A program made the position numbers and the translations under genes. The notes under the pieces were generated by a model. It was given only the letters and a program-made list of their open reading frames with translations. It had not been told where the DNA came from and made no database searches. DNA of 64,000 nt from Gemmatimonadota bacterium (GTDB taxonomy: Bacteria; Gemmatimonadota; Gemmatimonadetes; Gemmatimonadales; Gemmatimonadaceae). How positions within the stretch are numbered: position 1 is the stretch's first letter; every line of letters starts with the position of its first letter. Positions 46,315 through 54,819 of the stretch are shown here, one piece after another. The DNA lies in NCBI GenBank assembly GCA_026387915.1, contig JAPLKS010000013.1, forward strand, positions 186,001 to 250,000. The letters are read 5' to 3'.

Positions 46315-48313
46315 AGAACTTGACGTGCAGCGGCTTGCTCACATAGCCGTCGAAGCCGGCCGCGAGGAATCGCTCGGCGTCGTCCTGCATGGCGAACGCG
46401 GTGAGCGCGATCACGCGCGTGTGCGCCCCGGTCACGGCCTCACGGGCGCGCAGGACCTTCAGCGCGGCCTGACCGTCCATCACCGGCATCTGGATGTCCA
46501 TCAGCACGAGGTCAAAGGCATCCTCCAAGAGCCGTTGCAGCGCCTCTGCGCCATCGGCGGCTATTTTCACCGTGTGACCCAGTTTTTGCAACAGCGCGCG
46601 CCCTAACGCCTGGTTGATGCGGTGATCCTCCACGAGCAGCACCGTCAGCGGCGCGCCGGACCAGTGGAGCGTCTGCGAAACCCGTTGCGCCGCGTCGATG
46701 CTGGTCACATCGGCCTCGCTCATCTCCAGCGGCAGCAGCACGCGGAAGGTGCTGCCCACCCCCTCCACGCTGTCGGCCGTGACGCTGCCACCCATCAGAT
46801 TGGTGAGCTGGCGGCAGATCGTGAGCCCCAACCCGGTGCCGCCAAACCGGCGCGTGATGCTGTGCTCGGCCTGCGTGAACGGCTCAAAGACCTCGAGCAT
46901 CGCCGAGGCAGACATACCGATCCCCGTGTCTGCCACAAGAATCTCGATCATTATCGTGCTTCCGTCGCGCTCGTGCACGTTCACCGAGACCGTGACGCCG
47001 CCGCGCTCCGTGAACTTGACCGCGTTGCCGACGAGGTTGAGCACGATCTGCGTGATGCGATGCCCGTCGCCGATGAGCTCCGCCGGCACCTCGCTCGCCA
47101 CCGTCAGCTTCAGCGAGAGCATCTTGTCCTCGGCACGCGGACGGATGATCCGTGCGGCGTCGGAAATACACGCGCGCAGGTTGAACGCGGACCGTTCGAT
47201 GTCCACGCGGTCGGCCTCGATCTTCGCCATGTCGAGCAGGTCGTCGATGAGCTGCCCCAACACGGTGCCCGACGTCGCGATGGCCTCCACGGATTCCGCC
47301 ACCTCCGGCGAGAGCACCTCCTCCTGCAGCAGTTGCGTGAACCCAAGGATCCCGTTCAGCGGCGTGCGGATCTCGTGGCTCATGTTGCGCAAGAAGACGG
47401 TCTTCGCGGCGTTGGCGGCGTCGGCCGCTGCGCGCGCCGCGGCGAGCGCCGCCACTTCTGCCATGCGCTCGGTGATGTCCTCGTACATCACCACGAACTG
47501 CCGGGGCAGCCCACGGAACGCGCGCACGCGCAGGTGCCGGTTGATGGTCGGCGAGAAGTACTCCCAGCTCTGCGGTTCGCCGGTCTCCACCACCGACGCC
47601 ATGCGGGCGATCTGCCGCACGTCCGCATCCGGAAAGACTTCGCGGATCGTTCTCCCGATCACGCGTTCCGGCTTGACGCCCACGTGGCGCTCGTAGGCCG
47701 CGTTGGCCTCGAGCACGCGAAAATCGACGACCTGGCCATCCGCGTCCGTGATGATCTCGTTGATGGAGCACCCTTCCTGCATTTCCTCAAACAGCAGCCG
47801 GTGGCGTGCGTCGCTCGCCACGAGGGCGCTATGCTTCTCCACCAGTCCGTTGTGCAGCCGCTGCAGGCGCTGGCTACTCTGCAAAAGGCTCACGTGCGCG
47901 ATCGCGCTCTCGCGTTGCAGCCCAAAGGCCGTTTCGTTGATCCGCTCGAGTTCGGCAATATCGAACTCGGCGAGCAACTGCACCTGCGTCCCCTCCCGCC
48001 ACGCATGCGCCCGCAGGGAGCGTGCGTGGCCGTCGGGATGACCGATCGTCATCAGCCCGCGATAGCCCTGCCCTTCGGCGGCGGCACACGTTAGCGCCGC
48101 AAAGGTCGGCTCGATAAAATACCCAGCCACCAGCGCACCAATCGGCATCGGGTCGTGCGTTTCAAAAAGTCGGCGAAAGCCGGCATTGGTCCACACCAGC
48201 GCGCCGTGCTCATCCACGGTTGCCGCGCAGACGGCTTCCAGCGCCGCCAGTGCTTCGACTGCTTCCAGTGCTTCGAATCCTTCCGTTGTGTCCCGCGCGG
48301 AGAGGCGCGTCAT
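46259..48313 (-). CDS. hybrid sensor histidine kinase (PAS-PAS-HK-receiver), frameshifted at its 3' end
   Basis: 684 codons as sequenced. The order is a PAS-like region (about 25-120), a PAS domain (about 165-285), a coiled coil, a HisKA domain with His313 in FLRNMSHEIRTPLNG, an HATPase domain with N box NLVGNAVKFT and G boxes DTGIGM and GGTGLGL, and a receiver with Asp606 in LVLMDIQMPVMDG. It has no membrane helix, so it senses in the cytoplasm. The last 15 codons read through a C17 run into proline and end early. It overlaps the B12-binding gene by 4 nt (ATGA) and is probably its direct partner. With one base fewer in the run it would fuse to the second receiver. Confidence 0.9.
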   Translation of the reverse strand: MTRLSARDTTEGFEALEAVEALAALEAVCAATVDEHGALVWTNAGFRRLFETHDPMPIGALVAGYFIEPTFAALTCAAAEGQGYRGLMTIGHPDGHARSLRAHAWREGTQVQLLAEFDIAELERINETAFGLQRESAIAHVSLLQSSQRLQRLHNGLVEKHSALVASDARHRLLFEEMQEGCSINEIITDADGQVVDFRVLEANAAYERHVGVKPERVIGRTIREVFPDADVRQIARMASVVETGEPQSWEYFSPTINRHLRVRAFRGLPRQFVVMYEDITERMAEVAALAAARAAADAANAAKTVFLRNMSHEIRTPLNGILGFTQLLQEEVLSPEVAESVEAIATSGTVLGQLIDDLLDMAKIEADRVDIERSAFNLRACISDAARIIRPRAEDKMLSLKLTVASEVPAELIGDGHRITQIVLNLVGNAVKFTERGGVTVSVNVHERDGSTIMIEILVADTGIGMSASAMLEVFEPFTQAEHSITRRFGGTGLGLTICRQLTNLMGGSVTADSVEGVGSTFRVLLPLEMSEADVTSIDAAQRVSQTLHWSGAPLTVLLVEDHRINQALGRALLQKLGHTVKIAADGAEALQRLLEDAFDLVLMDIQMPVMDGQAALKVLRAREAVTGAHTRVIALTAFAMQDDAERFLAAGFDGYVSKPLHVKFFALPPPPPPTPPADPRGG
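46290..46306. repeat. 17-nt G homopolymer (C17 in the coding strand)
   Basis: Seventeen consecutive G on the plus strand fall at the boundary between two receiver domains of the kinase. A change of -1 or +2 bases restores one continuous frame. Such tracts are either slippage-prone switches or a common sequencing/assembly error. Confidence 0.95.
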
Positions 48314-49401
48314 GTTGCGACTCCGTCGACCAGAGCCGTCGCGGCGCCGACCACCGCGCTCGCATCAACCGCGGTGGCGTCCGCCCCGACTTGTCGCAGC
48401 ACTGCAGCTCCGACCGTATTGATGGCCATTCCGCCGATCATCACCGGGGGCCGCGCGTCGCCGAGGCGTTCGGTGAGTAGCGCAAGGAAGCGCTTCAATG
48501 CAGGGAGCTGCGACTCCAACGTCACGGACATGCCGACGAGATCCGGTTTGAAGGCGATGACCTGCTGGAGGAGCGCCCTCTCGGGCACGTTCGCGCCAAG
48601 GAACTGCACGTGCCAACCGGAGAGATGGAAGGCGTCCGACACCATCTGCAGACCCACGCTGTGATGGTTCCCGGCTACGCATGCGAGCAACACGCGCCGA
48701 TCATTGTCGTCCGCCGGCATTGACCGCGACAGGCCGGCGGCCATCAACGACTGCACGATTGCCGTGGCGAGGTGCTCTTGTGCCACCGACACGACGTTCG
48801 CGTGCCAGCCCTCGCCGATACGGTAGAGCGCGGGCTGCATCAGGTGGCGTTCGACCTCGATGAGCGTCGCGCCGCGGTCCATGCACCCGTTCATCACGGC
48901 CCTCGCGTCGCGCTGGTTGCCGGCCAACAAGGCGTTATGGAACGGAACCGCCTCCGGCCACGACTGGTCTAACACCTCTGTGGCAGTGGGCGTCGTTCCC
49001 GCCGCAAGATACGCGGCGCGCGCCGACCGAAGCGCACCGGCCACGATGGCCCCGTGCGCCACGTCCATGTGCTCGGCGAAGTACTCGGCGAGCCATTCGA
49101 TGGAGAGCGAGAGATGCGCGACTGGCACCGAGCGTGCCGCGAGCACGCCGTGGGTCCAGCGCAGGTAATCGACCATCGACTGCAGGAACCCGAACTCCAG
49201 CACCGGCCGCAGGAACTCGAGGTGAAACTGCAGGTCCTCGCGCGTCGCCTCGCGTCCGCGCGCACCAAATCGCTCGTACTCGGCCGCGTACGTGGCGTGG
49301 AAGCGTGCGGCAACAGCGCGCACCGCGTCATCACGCAGTGACTGGAACTGCGCGACGCCTTCTGGGGAGAGTTGGTGCGTGATCTCGACTTGTTGCGCCA
49401 T
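48310..49401 (-). CDS. cobalamin-binding sensor with CarH-type photoreceptor residues
   Basis: 363 residues from ATG 49401. The N-terminal 140 residues are helical and unrecognised. Residues 145-225 form the four-helix cap, and 235-363 the Rossmann-type B12-binding domain. The cap has Trp199-His200 followed by Glu209-His210: exactly the Wx9EH pattern of CarH, in which the Trp covers adenosylcobalamin, the next His becomes the second cobalt ligand after light, and Glu stabilises the dark state. The lower-ligand motif is NHHSVG (NxHxxG, His247), a variant of DxHxxG. There is no DNA-binding domain. It overlaps the hybrid kinase by 4 nt. It is likely a light or B12 sensor that signals through the kinase; this role is inference from motifs and context. 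Confidence 0.83.
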   Translation of the reverse strand: MAQQVEITHQLSPEGVAQFQSLRDDAVRAVAARFHATYAAEYERFGARGREATREDLQFHLEFLRPVLEFGFLQSMVDYLRWTHGVLAARSVPVAHLSLSIEWLAEYFAEHMDVAHGAIVAGALRSARAAYLAAGTTPTATEVLDQSWPEAVPFHNALLAGNQRDARAVMNGCMDRGATLIEVERHLMQPALYRIGEGWHANVVSVAQEHLATAIVQSLMAAGLSRSMPADDNDRRVLLACVAGNHHSVGLQMVSDAFHLSGWHVQFLGANVPERALLQQVIAFKPDLVGMSVTLESQLPALKRFLALLTERLGDARPPVMIGGMAINTVGAAVLRQVGADATAVDASAVVGAATALVDGVAT

Positions 49402-49776
49402 TGCTCGTTGATACGAACGGTTCTCGGGCAGCGCGGACCGCTGAGGGACACAAGCGGAGGCGCGGGACGTACGCATGGGGATCACCGCATGCGTGCCAGC
49501 ACGTGAGGGCCGACTGTCGGGGCAACCAAATCCAGCCGACAGTGTCGAACGAGGAGCGCCGCTTGAAGGACCAGCAGTTCGCGACGCGAATTACTCTCTG
49601 AAACATCGCCCTTTCCCGCGGCAGGACAAGGGACAAAGTGTCCGCGCACCGTGCGGGCGTTCCGCACCCGTTGTCTCTCTCCCACCGTGATCGCCACTCC
49701 TGCATCGAAGGGGCCCGCACCGTATGATTCGTTGGTGGAGGCGCTTTGCTGTCGCGGCTTGGAAACGGAGGATCGC
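49402..49776. other. divergent control region between the B12-sensor and CpcT/CpeT genes
   Basis: 375 bases with no gene on either strand. It contains a 13-bp palindrome TTCGCGACGCGAA at 49578-49590 and a stem CTGTCGG/CCGACAG near 49517-49547. I could not identify a clear sigma-70 promoter for either gene. No cobalamin-riboswitch core (GCCACTG box) is visible. Confidence 0.6.
49578..49590. promoter_or_regulatory. odd-length 13-bp palindrome, candidate operator
   Basis: TTCGCG-A-CGCGAA is a perfect palindrome around a central A. It lies 177 nt upstream of the B12 gene and 187 nt upstream of the CpcT/CpeT gene, so it could serve both. No known consensus is matched. Confidence 0.35.
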
Positions 49777-50499
49777 ATGACCTTGGGCACCGTACCACGC
49801 ATCGTCGCCGCAGCGCTATGCCTCGCGCTGTGTCTCGCGCTGCGGGCCGCGCCCGACGCCGAACTCGCCACGATCGCCGCCTGGCTCCCCGGCACCTACG
49901 ACACGTTCGCACAAGCGTCCGCCGACGAGTCGAGCAGCGCGACGTACCAGCATGTGCGCGCGGTGCTCACGGTCACGCCCGTCGCCCTGACGGCACCGGA
50001 TCCGGATGCGTTCGCCTTTTACCTGGAGCAAGCGCTCGAGGGGCAGGAGCGCGAACCCTATCGGCAGCGCGTCATCGTGCTGCGGCGGCGGAACGGCACG
50101 ATCATCAACGAACTCTATCGCCCGCGGGACGCGCGATCACTCGTGGGCTTCGCTGGAGCGACGCCGCTCTCGCTTGGCGATTTCAACCGTGAGGCGGGGT
50201 GTGACGCGTCGTGGGAGCGTGCCTCGGATTCCACGTTCCGCGGTTCGGCCGGTATGCAGGAACGCTGCCCGTCGACGCTGCGCGGCGCGACACACGCGCG
50301 ATCGACGTTCGCGTTGAGTCAGGAGTTCTTCGTGACGCTCGACCAGGGCCTCGGCGACGACGGCGCCGTCCACTGGGGTCCGCCGCTCGGCGTGAAAGGG
50401 CATGTGTTCGTGAAGCGGCCGCATGCGCGAGCGGCAAGCGCCGAGGCCAGCGGCACCGCACACACCACGCCCTCTCGACGCGTGAAAGTAACCGGCTAG
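49777..50499 (+). CDS. exported CpcT/CpeT-family protein
   Basis: 240 residues from ATG 49777, with a perfect GGAGG 7 nt upstream. A signal peptide-like N-terminus is followed by the family pattern AAWLPGTYDTFAQA, EQALEGQEREPYRQRVIVL and a Cys in REAGCDASWE. In cyanobacteria these proteins attach bilins to phycobiliproteins. Here there are no phycobiliproteins; homologues outside cyanobacteria have unknown roles. It is divergent from the B12-sensor/kinase operon, so it may be a regulated output of that system. Family confident; function not assigned. Confidence 0.75.
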   Translation: MTLGTVPRIVAAALCLALCLALRAAPDAELATIAAWLPGTYDTFAQASADESSSATYQHVRAVLTVTPVALTAPDPDAFAFYLEQALEGQEREPYRQRVIVLRRRNGTIINELYRPRDARSLVGFAGATPLSLGDFNREAGCDASWERASDSTFRGSAGMQERCPSTLRGATHARSTFALSQEFFVTLDQGLGDDGAVHWGPPLGVKGHVFVKRPHARAASAEASGTAHTTPSRRVKVTG

Positions 50500-50535
50500 G
50501 GTTTCGGAGCGGATGCTGTAAGGCCCTCCAACAAC

Positions 50536-50565
50536 AAAGCCCCACGACACCAGTCGTGGGGCTTT
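50536..50565. terminator. bidirectional terminator between convergent genes
   Basis: AAAGCCCCACGAC (50536-50548) pairs perfectly with GTCGTGGGGCTTT (50553-50565) around ACCA. It separates the CpcT/CpeT gene from the amidohydrolase gene that converges on it. Confidence 0.88.
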
Positions 50566-50584
50566 GGCATTTCCGAGGCTCACA

Positions 50585-51862
50585 TCACTTCTTGTGCACC
50601 AACTCCCCATTCACATACGTCCGCTGCACCCATGACTTCACGCTGAGCGGAGGCCCGTTCAAAATGATGACGTCCGCATCCTTCCCGACCTCGAGCGTCC
50701 CAACGCGGTCGGCAATACCGAGGATCTTGGCCGGAACAATCGTCACCGCCTTGAGCACGTCGGCCTCCGACATGCCATAGCCCGCCGCAATGGCGGCATC
50801 CACGAGCAACCACTTCCCGCTCCCCGACGGCGCGAGCGAACCAAAGGCGCGCGAGAACGTCGCGATAGCGGTCGTGACGCCGGCCGCGGTCAGTCGACCC
50901 GCGAGCCGCTCGTCCACCGGCGGATAGTCGGTCTTGTCGGGGATCTCCTCGTTGCTCACATACGGATTTGAGAGCTGCCCGAGAATCACCGGAATGTGCC
51001 GCGCCGCGAGTTCCGTTCTGAACTCGTACGCCATAGCGCCACCGTCAATAATCACATCGAGGCCAAACTCTTCGCCAAGCCGCAGCGCGGAGCGGATGTC
51101 CGTGGCGTTGTTCGCCTGAATGCGCGCCGGGATTTCGCGCCGGAGCATCGCACCAAGCGCTTCGTTGCCGAGGTCGCGCGGCAGGTCGGGCTTGGCCTGC
51201 TTGTTACGCTGATACTCCTGCGCTTTGATGAGCGCCTGCCGAATGAGCGCCACCTCGGCCATACGCGTGTACGGGTCGCGGTTGCGAGCGCGCGCCGCTG
51301 TTTTTGGCGGCGTGCCGAGCGTCATGTCCATCGACGCCGGATTGCGCACCACAAGCGCGTCGAGCGAGTTGCCCGCGTTCTTGACAATGAATCCCTGCCC
51401 GCCAATGAGCGTGGCGTCGGCCGGACTCAGGTACATCGTGGTCACGCCGCCGGCGAGCAGTTCCTTATTGCGCAGCGGCGCAGGCTTGCCTTCACCGAAG
51501 GTGCCGTACGGGTTATAGCTCTCAAAGGCACGCAGCGCCGGCGTGATGGGATCGCTCGCTTCATTCTGGTCGCTGGCCTCTAGGCCAATCTGCGATGCGG
51601 CGTCAATCACGCCCGGCATCACGTACATCCCCTTTGCGTCAACAATCTCGGCGCCCTGCGGGATGGCAATATCCGCACCAACCGCGGCAATTTTTCCGCC
51701 GCGAATGATGACCGTCCCATTGGGAATAGCGGGGCCGCTAATGGGCAGCACCGTACCGCCGCGAATGGCAATGACCTTCTCCTGCGCGGCAAGCGGCTGC
51801 GTCGCGAGCGTCGCGGCCACGAACAACGACGCGAACATGGAAGTGATCGTCTGGCGGGTCAT
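50585..51862 (-). CDS. exported amidohydrolase-fold protein lacking metal ligands
   Basis: 425 residues from ATG 51862 (AAGGAGG 8 nt upstream). Signal peptide, then an amidohydrolase fold with PGVID at 83 and the C-terminal VGTLEVGKDADVIIL motif. The HxH is Ala89 and Gln91 (DAASQ), and the other ligand positions of its partner are replaced: RAHVH becomes RIQANN, LHHSTEAYK becomes IDGGAMAYE, and HTDAP becomes ATFSRAF. It starts 1 nt after the stop of the intact amidohydrolase. It is likely a non-catalytic partner. Confidence 0.85.
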   Translation of the reverse strand: MTRQTITSMFASLFVAATLATQPLAAQEKVIAIRGGTVLPISGPAIPNGTVIIRGGKIAAVGADIAIPQGAEIVDAKGMYVMPGVIDAASQIGLEASDQNEASDPITPALRAFESYNPYGTFGEGKPAPLRNKELLAGGVTTMYLSPADATLIGGQGFIVKNAGNSLDALVVRNPASMDMTLGTPPKTAARARNRDPYTRMAEVALIRQALIKAQEYQRNKQAKPDLPRDLGNEALGAMLRREIPARIQANNATDIRSALRLGEEFGLDVIIDGGAMAYEFRTELAARHIPVILGQLSNPYVSNEEIPDKTDYPPVDERLAGRLTAAGVTTAIATFSRAFGSLAPSGSGKWLLVDAAIAAGYGMSEADVLKAVTIVPAKILGIADRVGTLEVGKDADVIILNGPPLSVKSWVQRTYVNGELVHKK

Positions 51863-51863
51863 G

Positions 51864-53066
51864 TTAGTTCCCCTCCTTGGCGCGTTCAAAGATCACCTTG
51901 CCATTCCCCACCACCACATCCACACGCGAGCGTGGCTCGTACCACGCGCCATCAAAGATCACGATGTCGGCATCCTTGCCGACTTCCAAACTGCCCACGC
52001 GATCACTCACGCGCGCAATCTGCGCGGCGTTGAGCGTCACCATCTTGAGCGCTTCTTCCTCTGGAATGCCGTAGCGCATGGCGATCGCGGCGCAGAGGCG
52101 AAGCCATTTCTGATTGATCACGGGCGCATCGGTGTGCATCGCGATTTTGACACCGGCCTTCCAAAGCACATACGGACCAGCCATCGCATCATCGGTCGCC
52201 CCAATGCGAGGGCCCAGTGGAAGCACCACCGCCGACACGCCGCGCTTGGCGATCTCCGGAGCCACCTTATAGGCCTCGGTGGAATGATGCAGCGTCAGCT
52301 CAAAGCCGAACTCATCCTTGAGGCGCAGCAACGTCATCACATCCGTCGCGGCGTGCACGTGCGCGCGCACGTACGTCTTTTTGGTGAGGACGTCGGTCAT
52401 GGCCTCGTAGCCAAGGTCACGAGCCGGCGGTGCTCCCTTTTGGCCCTCGTCGGTGAACTTCTTTTGCGTGGCCATATACTCCTGCGTGCGAATCAAATAC
52501 TGACGCAGATTGGCGGCCACGCCCATCGTGGTGGTGGGATACCGGTCACGCGACTTGGCGCCCATCGCGAACTTCATGCCGCCTTTTTCGAGCAGGAGGC
52601 GTTGGTCGAGCTTGTCGCCAAAGGTCTTGATGACAATAGCCATGCCGCTCACATTTTCGCCGCTCCCGGGGCCAGTGACGATCGTCGTCACGCCGCCACT
52701 CACCGCATCATTGAAGTCGGTGTCGCCGAGGTCGAGCGCGTCAATAAAGCGATGCTGCGGGCCAATCAGCATCGGCGAGTCATTGAGGTCCGAAACTTTC
52801 GCGCCAATGTGTGAGTGATTGTCGATCATCCCAGGGATGACGTCCTTCCCCGCGGCCTCGATAATACGTGCGCCGGCTGGCGCGGCCACCGATGCCCCAA
52901 TGGCGGCGATCTTTCCGTCGCGAATGAGAATAGACCCATTCACGATGGGCGCACCCGACGCTGGGTGAATCGTGGCCCCGCGGATGAGCGTGACGTCGCC
53001 CTGACCGAGAAGCCACGACGGCGCACTCAACAGCACGAGCGCGGAGAATAGCCGAGCAGGATGCAT
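51864..53066 (-). CDS. exported amidohydrolase with intact metal site
   Basis: 400 residues from ATG 53066 (GAGG 6 nt upstream). Signal peptide, then the full ligand set: His84 and His86 in PGMIDNHSH, RAHVHAATD, LHHSTEAYK and MHTDAP. The C-terminal VGSLEVGKDADIVIF motif is present. It belongs to the imidazolonepropionase-like/dipeptidase group. It is the first gene of a two-gene unit with a degenerate paralogue. Substrate unknown; the M55 gene across the divergent region hints at D-peptides. Confidence 0.9.
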   Translation of the reverse strand: MHPARLFSALVLLSAPSWLLGQGDVTLIRGATIHPASGAPIVNGSILIRDGKIAAIGASVAAPAGARIIEAAGKDVIPGMIDNHSHIGAKVSDLNDSPMLIGPQHRFIDALDLGDTDFNDAVSGGVTTIVTGPGSGENVSGMAIVIKTFGDKLDQRLLLEKGGMKFAMGAKSRDRYPTTTMGVAANLRQYLIRTQEYMATQKKFTDEGQKGAPPARDLGYEAMTDVLTKKTYVRAHVHAATDVMTLLRLKDEFGFELTLHHSTEAYKVAPEIAKRGVSAVVLPLGPRIGATDDAMAGPYVLWKAGVKIAMHTDAPVINQKWLRLCAAIAMRYGIPEEEALKMVTLNAAQIARVSDRVGSLEVGKDADIVIFDGAWYEPRSRVDVVVGNGKVIFERAKEGN

Positions 53067-53312
53067 AACAACCCTCGGGGTGATATCACATGAAGAATGC
53101 CAGCCAGAAGCACAACCGTGCGGCGATACGCTAGAGTCTGCCGCTCTCAATGGCAAGGGTCACGCCCGCTCATGGAGCGCCGGCATGGCCCGCTCGGCCG
53201 CGACGCCCGTTGCGCCGTTTCGCCCGCCGCGGTGCGCTGTGTAGCGCCATGGCCTATGCGGCACCATACTTCCACCAGCCGATTATGCACCCTCCTTTCC
53301 GAGAGTATCTCG

Positions 53313-54218
53313 ATGCTGAAGCCGATCACCGCCGCGCTCTGCCTCCTCGCGCTGGCCGTCGCGCCGCTCGCCGCCCAACGCCCAGTCAAAGTCTTTATCT
53401 CCATTGATATGGAAGGCATTGGCGGGGTGGTGACTGCCGAACAACTCGGCCCCACCGGCTTTGAGTACAATCGCTTTCGCGAGTTTATGACCGCCGAAGC
53501 GCTCGCGGCCATCGCGGGGGCTCGCGAAGCGGGCGCCACAGAGTTTGTGGTGGCCGACTCGCACGGCAACATGCAGAACTTGCTCATTGAGCGCTTCCCA
53601 GCCGGCGTCACCATCATCCGTGGCTCGCCGCGTCCGCTCATGATGATGGAAGGGATCGACTCGACCTTCGCAGCCGCCTTCTTCATCGGCTACCACCCGG
53701 CGACCACCAACGCCGTTGGGGTGCGCGCCCACACCATTTCCAGCGCCACGTTCTCCAAAGTCTCGCTCAACAATCAGGCGTTGGCGGAGTCGGGGCTCAA
53801 CGCCACAATCGCTGGCTACTTTGGCGTGCCGGTAGTAATGATCTCCGGCGACGAGCAGGCGGTGGCCGAGTTGCAGAAATTCACCTCGGCATACGGCAGC
53901 GCTGAGGGTGCGGTGGTCAAGCGCCCGATTTCGTTTCATGCGGCGGCGGTGATGACGCCTGACGCATCGCAGGCGATCATCCGGGCAAAAGCCAAAGCGG
54001 CCATCACACGCTTGAAGGATTTCAAGCCAGTTCCGGCACGCGGGCCGTGGGCGTTGGAACTCAGCTACAAGAGCTACACGCCGGCCGAGATGATGGCGTA
54101 TATGCCAGGCACGGAGCGGGTGGACTCACACACGGTGCGTTTCAAGGCAGCGAGCATCATCGACATCTCGCGGTTTATTGAATTCGCGCTCTCGTACCGC
54201 GCTGACCTGACGCCGTAA
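53313..54218 (+). CDS. M55-family D-aminopeptidase, exported
   Basis: 301 residues from ATG 53313, where a signal peptide (to APLAAQ) begins; the ORF extends upstream without homology. DppA-type signatures are FISIDMEGIGG (Asp and Glu zinc ligands), VVADSHGNMQN and FFIGYHPAT. The family forms a decameric zinc ring and releases D-amino acids from D-Ala-D-Ala or D-peptides. It is divergent from the amidohydrolase pair across 246 nt. DppA usually lies in a dpp transport operon; none is seen here. Confidence 0.92.
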   Translation: MLKPITAALCLLALAVAPLAAQRPVKVFISIDMEGIGGVVTAEQLGPTGFEYNRFREFMTAEALAAIAGAREAGATEFVVADSHGNMQNLLIERFPAGVTIIRGSPRPLMMMEGIDSTFAAAFFIGYHPATTNAVGVRAHTISSATFSKVSLNNQALAESGLNATIAGYFGVPVVMISGDEQAVAELQKFTSAYGSAEGAVVKRPISFHAAAVMTPDASQAIIRAKAKAAITRLKDFKPVPARGPWALELSYKSYTPAEMMAYMPGTERVDSHTVRFKAASIIDISRFIEFALSYRADLTP

Positions 54219-54219
54219 G

Positions 54220-54819
54220 CTAGAACTTCAGCAGCTGCTCACTCCGGTCGCCCGCATGAAAGTACAGCGACCGGCGCTCCCCACTGGGCTCGCGATTGAC
54301 GATCACCAGGTTTTGTTGATCGTCAAAGCTGTCGAAGAGGAGCTGTACTTTGAGCCCCAAGCTCCGCGCCGGCGTGCTCGCCTTCCACTGCATGAGCACC
54401 CACCACACCGGCTGATCGCCGTCAAGGTCACCACCGCCGTCAATCACCTCGCCGGTGAGTGCCACACCGTCGGCGCGCACCACGAAGCGCGGCACCATAT
54501 AGGCCGCGATCGCTGCTTTCGAGGTGGCGTCGTCGGTGATCTTGCGCTTGAGCGCTTTTTCGAAGTCATCGCGAAATATTCGCACGCGCGCCAACACTAC
54601 TGGCCCGTCGAGCACGAGTCGAGTGGACGTAATGTGTGTGTTGTGACGCACGGTCAGCGTCGGCGCATCATTCATTAAGCGCCCCGTCGGCGCAGCAGCG
54701 GCGAGCGTCACCGCCCCCAGCCCCATGACCGCGAATGCGGCCACCTGCGGCCGCATTCGCGTCGCGAGCACCTGCCGCACGCGCGCCACTGTCGACGCGC
54801 GTGCTTGGTTCAGTCTCAC
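54220..54819 (-). CDS. DUF6702-like exported protein
   Basis: 199 residues from GTG 54819, which overlaps the M1 stop by 4 nt (GTGA). A membrane-anchor or signal helix (VAAFAVMGLGAVTLAAAA) is followed by a beta-rich domain with ITSTRLVLDGPVVLARVRIF and FRDDFEKALKRKI, the pattern of DUF6702, small proteins of unknown role often found beside M1 peptidases and HupE/UreJ-like proteins. It ends 2 nt from the convergent M55 gene. Confidence 0.7.
   Translation of the reverse strand: MRLNQARASTVARVRQVLATRMRPQVAAFAVMGLGAVTLAAAAPTGRLMNDAPTLTVRHNTHITSTRLVLDGPVVLARVRIFRDDFEKALKRKITDDATSKAAIAAYMVPRFVVRADGVALTGEVIDGGGDLDGDQPVWWVLMQWKASTPARSLGLKVQLLFDSFDDQQNLVIVNREPSGERRSLYFHAGDRSEQLLKF

Noticed and set aside
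46622-48094. 490-codon plus-strand frame opposite the hybrid kinase
   Set aside because: The minus strand carries the H, N and G boxes in the right order. The plus frame is a GC-driven artefact.
49402-49776. Cobalamin riboswitch upstream of the B12-sensor gene
   Set aside because: The conserved GCCACTG-type core and the expected leader length and pairing are not visible.
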